Shown: piece by piece, positions 55,604 to 62,924 of the stretch | Layout of the letters: each line of letters begins with the position of its first letter | Numbering within the stretch: the first letter of the stretch is position 1 | NCBI GenBank assembly: GCA_024235995.1 | Contig: JACKLI010000001.1 | Span: 806,001-870,000 of the forward strand | Origin: Burkholderiaceae bacterium | GTDB lineage: Bacteria; Pseudomonadota; Gammaproteobacteria; Burkholderiales; Burkholderiaceae_C | Length of the DNA: 64,000 bases | Direction of reading: 5' to 3' | Program-made: the position numbers and the translations under genes | The notes under the pieces: model-generated | The model's input: only the letters and a program-made list of their open reading frames with translations | Database searches by the model: none | What the model was told of the DNA's origin: nothing

Positions 55604-57136
55604 CTACGCGGGCACCTTCGTTCGCAGGCCGAGCTCAGACTCGCACTCCCCCAGCGCCTTGCCTTTCGGGTCGAGCGCCGCCGCCGCGCGCAGGCTCGCC
55701 AGGCGGGCGGCAGCCTCGGGCTGGCCGCTCAACTGGGGGACGGCATACATCAGGCGGTCGAACTTGCCCGTACCACGCGTATGCGTGTCGCTGTAGCCCT
55801 TGATGAGCTGACGGCAGCGCAACACCTCGGTGGCCAGGGCGGCGTCGCCCGTCTCCAACGCTTTCTCGGCCACGGCCAGCCAGGCTTGCGTGTGCGCCAC
55901 TTCCTCGGCGTGGCGGCGGTTGCCGCGGCGCCAGCGCGCCAGGCCGGCCACCAGGTGCAGTTGCAGATGGCCTTTGAAGGTGTGCGTCTGGATGCGCCGG
56001 CCTTTGTTCAGGCGCGGGGCCAGCCAGCCCTTCAGGCGGGGCGAGCGGTCCAGCCAGTCGGCCCAGCCGGCCGGCAGCAGGCCCATGGCTTCTTCCAGGC
56101 GCGGGTGGAAATATTCCTCCATGCCCACCACGTCATCGGCCTTGCCGCCCACCTCGCCGCGAATGCGTGTGAAACGCTCCGCGCGGGTTTTCAGTTCGGC
56201 CACACGGATCACGTCGTCGTAGGACATGGCCACCGCGATCCAGTGCGCGGCGGCCACCGTCAGTTCGGCGCTGGCGGGGGCCGGATCGCGCTTGGCAAAG
56301 CGCGCGACCTGGTCCAGGTATTCGCGGCCGTAGTCGGCGTCCTGCCAGTCCGCCACGCGGGCCAGGCCTTCGCCCAGCCAGGGCCAAGCCGCCGGCGGGA
56401 ACTCGGTGCGGATGCGCGCCAGCAGCGGCGCCAGGGCCGGGCTGGCGGCCTTGTCGGGCAGCGGGCGCGGGGCGGTCTTCATGGCCTCGGCCTTGGCCGC
56501 CAGCGCGGGCGGCGTGGGGCGAGTGCGGGCCAGCTCGGCGCCGGCGCGCAGGGCGTTCAGGCTGGCCTGCACGCCCTTGCCGCCGCGCTCGACCACCTGC
56601 TCAAAGGCCTGCTGCCGAAACGGCAGCACGTCGCAGGCGGCCAAGGCCCCGAACAAGGGCGCGGAGATGACGGTGCCATGGTCCACCGCCAGTTGCTGCA
56701 TGTCATCGGCCACCGTGCGGCGCGCGGCCTTGCGCACCAGCGCCAGCACGGCGGCGCTGTCGGCGGCGCCGTCGCCTGGCACCACTTTTTCCTGCACGGC
56801 AAAGGTGCGGTGGGTGCTGGTGATGACGGTGGTGCGGTTGGGCGTGACCAGGCCGCGCGCCACGGCGCGGCCGGCTTCCATCAGCTCGGCGGCGATCAGG
56901 ATGTCCACCTCGCCGGGCACGGCCATCTGCGCCAGCACCGGGGTCTGGCCCGGCGTGGGCTCGACCAGCTCGATGTAGTAGATGGTGGCGCCGGTGCGCT
57001 GGGCCACGCCGGCCACCGAGGTGGCCTGCGCCGTCCAGCCGGCGTCTTCAGCCAGGGTGGTGATCCAGTCTTCCAGCACGCCGCCGCCCTGGCCGCCCAG
57101 GGCCATGATGGCGATGGTGATCATGCGGGGCTTCAT
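55604..57136 (-). CDS. iorB: indolepyruvate ferredoxin oxidoreductase-like, beta/gamma part
   Basis: 510-aa protein. The N-terminal 190 residues are the 2-oxoacid oxidoreductase gamma-type domain (MALGGQGGGVLEDWITTLAE, SVAGVAQRTGATIYYIEL, ISAPLFGALAA). The long helical C-terminal part is the DUF6537-like extension seen in bacterial IorB. With IorA it decarboxylates an aryl 2-oxo acid to an acyl-CoA, passing electrons to ferredoxin or another acceptor. The start overlaps the iorA stop by four bases (ATGA). The neighbouring cyclase suggests isatinate as a substrate candidate besides indolepyruvate and phenylpyruvate. Confidence 0.92.
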   Translation of the reverse strand: MKPRMITIAIMALGGQGGGVLEDWITTLAEDAGWTAQATSVAGVAQRTGATIYYIELVEPTPGQTPVLAQMAVPGEVDILIAAELMEAGRAVARGLVTPNRTTVITSTHRTFAVQEKVVPGDGAADSAAVLALVRKAARRTVADDMQQLAVDHGTVISAPLFGALAACDVLPFRQQAFEQVVERGGKGVQASLNALRAGAELARTRPTPPALAAKAEAMKTAPRPLPDKAASPALAPLLARIRTEFPPAAWPWLGEGLARVADWQDADYGREYLDQVARFAKRDPAPASAELTVAAAHWIAVAMSYDDVIRVAELKTRAERFTRIRGEVGGKADDVVGMEEYFHPRLEEAMGLLPAGWADWLDRSPRLKGWLAPRLNKGRRIQTHTFKGHLQLHLVAGLARWRRGNRRHAEEVAHTQAWLAVAEKALETGDAALATEVLRCRQLIKGYSDTHTRGTGKFDRLMYAVPQLSGQPEAAARLASLRAAAALDPKGKALGECESELGLRTKVPA

Positions 57137-59388
57137 GCGCGCACCTCGTCGATGGTTGGGGCGTAGAGCTGGCGCGCGGCGCGCTGGCGCTCGCGGCGGC
57201 CCTGCAGCCAGCCGACGGCGCCGCGGCGCAGGCCGGCCAGCCAGCGGTCCCAGCTGCTGGGGTTGTTGACCTTGTGCGCCTTGTAGAACGATGGGCACAG
57301 CACGGCGGCATCGGCCACCTCGCCGCAGTGGCCGCAGGCCACGCAGGCTTCGTCCACGCTGGCCACCGGGTCGGGCTTGAGCGCGTCGCCGCTGGGCGCC
57401 AGCGTCAGGCTGGGGCAGCCCGACACGCGCATGCAGGCGTGGTCGCCCGAGCACACCGCCGCGTCGACGCCGAAGCGCTCCTTGAGCACGCGCTCGCCCT
57501 GCTTGATGGCCAGGGCCTTTTGTGGTTTTTCGCGGCGCTGGCGGTTGAGCATGCATTCGCTTTGCGCGATCACCACCTTGGGGCCGGGCTCGGTGGAGGT
57601 CAGGGCCTCGTGCAGCGCCTGCTTCATGCGGCCCACGTCGTAGGTGCGGTCGATCAGCCGCACCCAGTTCACGCCCACGCCGCGCACCGCCTGCTCGATG
57701 GGGTGCTGGGTGCTGCGGTTGGGATTGGTGTTGCGCGAGGAGGGGATGTCCTGCCCGCCGGTGGCCGCCGAGTAGTTGTTGTCGACGATGACGAAGACGT
57801 TGTTCTGCTGGTTGAACACCGCGTTGGCGATGCCGGACGTGAGGCCGTTGTGCCAGAAGCCGCCGTCGCCCATGAAGGCCACCGCCTTCTTGCTGGCGCC
57901 CAACTGGCCGCCGGCGTTGAAGGCCGAGGCGCTGGAGCCGCCCAGGCCATAGCCCATGGTGGTGGCGCCGATCTCGAACGGCGGCATGATCTGGAACAGG
58001 TGGCAGCCGATGTCCGATGACACGTGGTGCACGCCCAGCTCCTGCTCCGCCAGCTTGTAGGCCGAGAAGATGGGCCGCTCGGGGCAGCCCACGCACAGGC
58101 CCGGTGGGCGCGGCGGCAGCAGCTTGCCGATGGCGGCGGCCACCTCGGGCACCTCAGCCACTTCGGCGGCGGCGGGCGCGGCCGGCATGGGCGTGATGGC
58201 GCCCTCGTCCTTGCGCCGCGACACGGTTTGCGTCACCTTGCTGCCCAGCGCGTCGGGGCGGTGGCGCTCGAAGAAGCCGCGCAGGCCCTTGCGCAGCGCG
58301 TCCACGCTGTAGTCGCCGCCCATGGGCAGCACGTCCTTGCCGTGCACGGTGGTGGGCAGGCCGTGGCGGCCCAGGATGGTGTTCAGGTGCTGCTCGTGGT
58401 AGTCGGGCTGGCCTTCCTCCACCATCAGCACCGCCTTCTTGCCCTGGCAAAAGCGGATGACCTCGTCTTCGACCAGCGGGTAGGCCACGTTCAGGATGTA
58501 CAGCGGCACGCGCGAGGTGCCGAACAGGTCGGCCAAGTCGAGCTGCATCAGCGCGCGCAGCGTGTTGTTGCTCATGCCGCCCAGCATGATCACGCCCACG
58601 TCGTCCAGGCTGCCGTCGCCGTCCTGGAATTCGTTGAGGTGGTGCTCCTGGATGAACTTGACGGCGGCAGGCCAGCGCTGCTCGATCTTTTCCTTCTCGT
58701 GCAGAAAGGACGCCGGCGGCAGCACGATGCGGTTGACATCGCGTCGCGGATTTTCCAGCGCCTGCTTGAGCGTGAAGGTTGGCGGCTGGTTGGCCTGCGT
58801 GACGAAGCTGCCGTGCAGGTGGCAGGAGCGGATGCGCAGCTCCAGCATCACCGGGGTGTTGCTGGCCTCGGACAGGGCAAAACCGTCGTGCACCGCCTTG
58901 ACGATGGCCGGCAGGTTGGGCTGCGGGTCGAGCAGCCACATCTGCGACTTCATGGCGAAGGCGTGGGTGCGCTCCTGCATGATGGACGAGCCCTCGCCGT
59001 AGTCCTCGCCCACGATGATCAGCGCGCCGCCCAGCACCCCGCCCGAGGCCAGGTTGGCCAGCGCGTCGGAGGCCACGTTGGTGCCCACGGTGGACTTCCA
59101 CGTCACCGCGCCGCGCACCGGGTAGTTGACCGAGGCCGACAGGGCGGCCGCCGCCGCCGCCTCGCTGGCCGCCGGCTCGAAATACACGCCCAGCTCCTTC
59201 AAAATCGGCTGGGCGTCGGCCAGCACGTCCATCAGGTGCGAGATGGGCGAGCCCTGGTAGCCCGTGACGTAGCCCACGCCAGCTTCCAGCAGGGCCTTGG
59301 TGACGGCCAGGATGCCCTCGCCTCGAAACACCGTGCCTGCGGGCACCTTCAGTTGCTCGACCTCTTGCACAAACGAGCGTTCCGCCAT
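57133..59388 (-). CDS. iorA: indolepyruvate ferredoxin oxidoreductase-like, alpha subunit
   Basis: 751-aa thiamine-diphosphate enzyme. The N-terminal pyrimidine domain has GVGYVTGYQGSPISHLMDV, and the PP domain has GDGGFWHNGLTSGIANAVFN followed by VIVDNNYSAATGG (TPP/Mg2+). The C-terminus has a ferredoxin-like region: CSGDHACMRVSGCPSL and CVACGHCGEVADAAVLCPSF, with cysteines for iron-sulfur clusters; the first motif has wider spacing than CxxCxxC. CVGCPERPIFSAYK lies mid-protein. AAGGAGA precedes the ATG at 59388. It follows the cyclase gene (107-base gap) and overlaps iorB. Aryl 2-oxo acids are the known substrates of the family. Confidence 0.94.
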   Translation of the reverse strand: MAERSFVQEVEQLKVPAGTVFRGEGILAVTKALLEAGVGYVTGYQGSPISHLMDVLADAQPILKELGVYFEPAASEAAAAAALSASVNYPVRGAVTWKSTVGTNVASDALANLASGGVLGGALIIVGEDYGEGSSIMQERTHAFAMKSQMWLLDPQPNLPAIVKAVHDGFALSEASNTPVMLELRIRSCHLHGSFVTQANQPPTFTLKQALENPRRDVNRIVLPPASFLHEKEKIEQRWPAAVKFIQEHHLNEFQDGDGSLDDVGVIMLGGMSNNTLRALMQLDLADLFGTSRVPLYILNVAYPLVEDEVIRFCQGKKAVLMVEEGQPDYHEQHLNTILGRHGLPTTVHGKDVLPMGGDYSVDALRKGLRGFFERHRPDALGSKVTQTVSRRKDEGAITPMPAAPAAAEVAEVPEVAAAIGKLLPPRPPGLCVGCPERPIFSAYKLAEQELGVHHVSSDIGCHLFQIMPPFEIGATTMGYGLGGSSASAFNAGGQLGASKKAVAFMGDGGFWHNGLTSGIANAVFNQQNNVFVIVDNNYSAATGGQDIPSSRNTNPNRSTQHPIEQAVRGVGVNWVRLIDRTYDVGRMKQALHEALTSTEPGPKVVIAQSECMLNRQRREKPQKALAIKQGERVLKERFGVDAAVCSGDHACMRVSGCPSLTLAPSGDALKPDPVASVDEACVACGHCGEVADAAVLCPSFYKAHKVNNPSSWDRWLAGLRRGAVGWLQGRRERQRAARQLYAPTIDEVRA

Positions 59389-59495
59389 TTCACTTCTCCT
59401 TGGCCTGGGCGATGCGTTGATGCCGCAGGCTCATCCACGGCGGTGCCGGGCCAGGCCCGACCGCCGCTGCGTTCTTCAGACTTCGGGGTGCGGTT

Positions 59496-60272
59496 TCAAG
59501 GAACCAGCGCCAGCACGCGCAGCGGGCTGCCCGAGCCGTTCTTGATCTTCAGCGGCGCGCTGAGGATGACGGCGCCGGTGGCGGGCAACTGGTCCAGGTT
59601 GGTCAGGCACTGCAGGCCGTACTTGTTGGCGCCATGCATCAGCGTGTGGCAGGGGTAGGCCACGGGCCAAGCGTAGGACTGGCCGGCGTCGGTGTTGATG
59701 GTTTCCACGCCAAAGCCGCGCACGTCGCGCTTCACCAGCCACTCCACCGCCGCCTGCGTGGGGCCGGGGGTGTGCGCGCCGTCTTCCTTCACGTTGGCGT
59801 AGGCAGCCGGGTCGCTGATGCGCTTGCTCCAGTCGGTGCGAAACAGCACCCAGGCGCCGGCCGGGATCTTGCCGTGCCTGGCCTCCCAGGCCTCCAGGTG
59901 CTTCACGTCCAGGTTGAAGTCGGCGTTGGCCGCCACCTCCTGGCTGCAGTCCACCACACAGGCCGGGCCGATGAAGGCCTTGGGATCGAGCGTGTCCACG
60001 CTGTTGTTGGGATAGTCCTTTCCAGTGATCCAGTGCACCGGCGCGTCGAAGTGGGTACCCGTGTGTTCGCCGCAGGAGAAGTTGTTCCAGTACCAGCCGG
60101 GGCCGGCATCGTCGTAGTGGCTGATCGTCTCCTGCTTGAAGGCCCACACCTGGCCGAACTGCGGCGGCAGCACCAGCGGTGGAAACTCGGACGAGAGGGT
60201 GTGGGTCAGATCGACGATCTTCAGTGCGCCCGAGGCGATGTCCTGCGCGAATTGGGTTAGCGATGTGCTCAT
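59496..60272 (-). CDS. cyclase-family metal-dependent hydrolase, isatin-hydrolase-like, copy 2
   Basis: 258-aa paralogue of the operon-B cyclase. The metal motif HTGTHFDAPVHW is intact, with VDLTHTLSSEFPPL, YWNNFSCGEHTG and CHTLMHGANKYGLQCL. It is the first gene of operon C, directly before iorAB. If it is an isatin hydrolase, the product isatinate (2-aminophenylglyoxylate) is an aryl 2-oxo acid, exactly the substrate type of IorAB, which is the strongest contextual clue in the region. GGAGACTACCC precedes the ATG. The substrate remains inference. Confidence 0.9.
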   Translation of the reverse strand: MSTSLTQFAQDIASGALKIVDLTHTLSSEFPPLVLPPQFGQVWAFKQETISHYDDAGPGWYWNNFSCGEHTGTHFDAPVHWITGKDYPNNSVDTLDPKAFIGPACVVDCSQEVAANADFNLDVKHLEAWEARHGKIPAGAWVLFRTDWSKRISDPAAYANVKEDGAHTPGPTQAAVEWLVKRDVRGFGVETINTDAGQSYAWPVAYPCHTLMHGANKYGLQCLTNLDQLPATGAVILSAPLKIKNGSGSPLRVLALVP

Positions 60273-60472
60273 GGGTAGTCTCCTGGAAGGTTCGATGAAA
60301 AGCCGGGGCTCGTGGCGCAATGCTGCCGCCTTGCGCCCACCTGCTGCAAGCCGATTCGCGAATACCCTTGTCCATTTTGCGTTGCAAGCCGCCAAAACCA
60401 AGGGAAAACCCCCAGCGTCAGACGGCAGCGGTCGTTGATACTTCAAGCTTAAAGCAAATACCCGATTTCCCG
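60273..60472. promoter_or_regulatory. divergent control region of operon C and AraC-2
   Basis: The 200-base region holds two direct copies of TGCAAGCCG (60345-60353 and 60383-60391), spaced 38 bases, which could be AraC-family half-sites. It also holds CAAGGGAAAACCCCCAG near 60398, nearly identical to a sequence near 51375 in front of the MarR gene, and an inverted ACCCTTG near 60364. No clear -35/-10 pair stands out. Regulatory function is inferred from the repeats and position. Confidence 0.45.
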
Positions 60473-61495
60473 ATGCCCACCCTGCTTGCGTCCGCGACCT
60501 CTTGCGCCCGTCTGCTGGATTCGTTTCCGCTGATCCGCTCGCGTTCGGCCGAAGAGGCGTGCCAGCGCGTGGGCGACGTGTTCTCGCCGCACCGGCTGGA
60601 GCTGCGCGGCGATGCGCACGGCCTGGACGTGCGCCACAACCGGGTGACGCTGGGGCAGTCGGCCATCAACGTGCTGCACTACGGCGCCGAGGTGGTGATC
60701 GACCCCGGCGAACGCGGCGACTTCTATCTGGTGCAACTGCCCCTGAGCGGGCGGGCCCAGGTCCGCTGCGGCGATGACGAGGTGGACGTGGACGACGCCG
60801 TGCTCAGCGTACTGCGCCCGCGCGTGGCCAGCCGCATGCGCTGGAGCCGGGACTGCACCATGCTGCTGCTGCAGGCGCCCAGCCGGCTGGTGCACGGCTA
60901 CGTGGGCGAGGACGAACTGCCCCCGCGCATGGCTTTGTCGCGCTGCCGCAAGGAGCCCGAGGTGGCCGCCTGGTGCCAGGCCATGCTGGACTTGACGCGC
61001 AACATCGACTGCTTTGGCGCGCAATGGCAGGCCCACCCCAGCGCCGTGGCCGCCATCGAGGGCTTCTTGCTGACCGCGTTCTCCTGCCTGCTGCTGGAGC
61101 CCGGCGCGCCGCCCGCCAGCGGGCCCATCGAGGCGCGCAGCCTGCGCCGCGCCAAGGACTACATCCACGCCCACCTGGACCGCCCCCTGCTGCTGGCCGA
61201 CATTGCGCGCCACGCCTGCGTCAGCCCGCGCACGCTGGAGGGGGTGTTCAAGCGCCACGGCGAAGCCTCCCCGCTGGCCTATGCCCGCCACCAGCGCCTG
61301 CAGGCCGCGCACCTGGCGCTGCGCACGGCCGCGCGCGCGGGCGGCGCGGCCAGGGCCAGCGTCACCGACGTGGCGCTGGCGCACGGCTTCGTGCACATGG
61401 GGCGCTTCAGTGCGCAATACCGCGCGCAATTCGGCTGCCTGCCGTCCGAGACCTTGAACCTGGAAACGGCAGTCGATCGCTTGCCCAGAACCTGA
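60473..61495 (+). CDS. AraC-family regulator 2
   Basis: 340-aa AraC_binding_2-type regulator paralogous to the one at 40.4 kb: compare SAINVLHYGAEVVIDPG and DFYLVQLPLSGRAQVRCG here. The DNA-binding domain has PLLLADIARHACVSPRTLEG and TDVALAHGFVHMGRFSAQY. It is divergent from operon C and probably activates it in response to the pathway substrate. The ATG at 60473 is chosen because the upstream 51 codons lie in the regulatory region and show no family similarity. Confidence 0.92.
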   Translation: MPTLLASATSCARLLDSFPLIRSRSAEEACQRVGDVFSPHRLELRGDAHGLDVRHNRVTLGQSAINVLHYGAEVVIDPGERGDFYLVQLPLSGRAQVRCGDDEVDVDDAVLSVLRPRVASRMRWSRDCTMLLLQAPSRLVHGYVGEDELPPRMALSRCRKEPEVAAWCQAMLDLTRNIDCFGAQWQAHPSAVAAIEGFLLTAFSCLLLEPGAPPASGPIEARSLRRAKDYIHAHLDRPLLLADIARHACVSPRTLEGVFKRHGEASPLAYARHQRLQAAHLALRTAARAGGAARASVTDVALAHGFVHMGRFSAQYRAQFGCLPSETLNLETAVDRLPRT

Positions 61496-61608
61496 TCGGG
61501 CAGATGCCGTTTGGCGTCCGGTGGCGCTTGAACTCCGGCGTCTTGAAGATTCGCGTGGGTCGATGTTCGCATAATGAGCGTTTTCATCACGGATTCAGGA
61601 AACAAACC

Positions 61609-62883
61609 ATGCAACCCGCCTTGCGACCGTTGATTGCGGCCCTGCTGCTGACCCTGGCCAGCGCCCCGACCCAGGCCGCGCCCGTGGCCGCCGTGCATGA
61701 GCTGGCGCAACAGGAGCAGCAGCCCCTGCTCGACACCCTGCGCGATCTGGTGCAGATCGAATCGGGCAGCAAGGACATCGACGGCCTGAACCAGATCGCC
61801 GAGCGTGTGGCCACGCAGCTCAAGGCGCTGGGCGGGGAGGTGCAGGTGCTGCAGTCCCATGACGTGTACCGGCTGGACGACACGCCCGACAAGCTGGGCC
61901 CCGCCGTGCAGGCGGTGTTCAAGGGCCAGGGCCAGGCGAAGATCATGCTGATCGGCCATATGGACACGGTGTACCTCAAGGGCATGCTCAAGGACCAGCC
62001 GTTTCGCATCGACGGCAACAAGGCCTATGGCCTGGGCATTGCCGACGACAAGCAGGGCCTGGCGCTGATCCTGCACACGGTGACCTTGCTCAATAAACTG
62101 GGCTTCAAGGACTACGGGCAACTCACCGTGCTGATGAATGGCGACGAGGAAATCAGCTCGCCCGCCTGGCGCAGCACCATCACGCGGCTGGCGGCCGACC
62201 AGGACGCGGTGTTTTCCTTCGAGGGCGGTGGCACCGACGGCTCGCTGCGCCTGGCCACCAGCGGCATCGGCGCCGCCTATTTGAAGGTGCAGGGCAAGGC
62301 CTCGCACGCCGGCGTCAAGCCCGAGGATGGGGTCAACGCGCTGACGGAGCTGGCGCACCAGCTGCTGCAACTCAAGGACTTGTCCAGGCCCGAGCAGGGC
62401 CTGAAGCTGAACTGGACGCTGGCCAAGGCCGGCACCAACCGCAACGTCATCCCGGCCGAGGCCACGGCGCAGGGCGATGCGCGCGCGCTCAAGGTGTCGG
62501 ACTTCGATGGGCTGGAAAAAGAGCTGCAGGCGCGCGTGCAGACCAAGCTGCTGCCGGCGGCCAAGGTGGACTTGAAGTTCGAGGTGCGCCGTCCGCCGCT
62601 GGAGGCCAACGACTTCTCGCGCCGCCTGGCCGAGTATTGCAGCGCCGTCTATCGGGACGAGCTGGGTCTGCCGCTCAAGGTGCTGGGCAAGGCCACGGGC
62701 GGCGGCACCGACGCGGCCTTTGCCGCCCTCAAGGCCCGCGGCGCGGTGGTCGAGGGTTTTGGCCTGTCGGGCTACGGCGCGCACTCCAACAACGCCGAGT
62801 ACGTACAGCTGGACAGCATCGTGCCGCGCTTGTATCTGACGGCACGCGCGATCATGGACCTGTCGGCGGGCAAGCTGAAGTAA
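61609..62883 (+). CDS. periplasmic M20-family peptidase (glutamate carboxypeptidase-like)
   Basis: 424-aa exported zinc hydrolase (signal LRPLIAALLLTLASAPTQAA). The dinuclear metal site is visible: LIGHMDTVY (first His and Asp), LGIADDKQGLALIL (bridging Asp), NGDEEISSP (catalytic and metal Glu), and a C-terminal His in GYGAHSNNAEYV. The dimerisation insert includes GKASHAGVKPEDG. It resembles carboxypeptidase G2, which removes C-terminal glutamate from folates and N-acyl amino acids. It follows AraC-2 by 113 bases on the same strand. A role in the catabolic region, such as cleaving an aromatic amino-acid conjugate, is possible but not shown. Confidence 0.92.
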   Translation: MQPALRPLIAALLLTLASAPTQAAPVAAVHELAQQEQQPLLDTLRDLVQIESGSKDIDGLNQIAERVATQLKALGGEVQVLQSHDVYRLDDTPDKLGPAVQAVFKGQGQAKIMLIGHMDTVYLKGMLKDQPFRIDGNKAYGLGIADDKQGLALILHTVTLLNKLGFKDYGQLTVLMNGDEEISSPAWRSTITRLAADQDAVFSFEGGGTDGSLRLATSGIGAAYLKVQGKASHAGVKPEDGVNALTELAHQLLQLKDLSRPEQGLKLNWTLAKAGTNRNVIPAEATAQGDARALKVSDFDGLEKELQARVQTKLLPAAKVDLKFEVRRPPLEANDFSRRLAEYCSAVYRDELGLPLKVLGKATGGGTDAAFAALKARGAVVEGFGLSGYGAHSNNAEYVQLDSIVPRLYLTARAIMDLSAGKLK

Positions 62884-62924
62884 GCCGGCCTGCATGCTGG
62901 CTGGGCGCGTGTCATGATCAAGGC

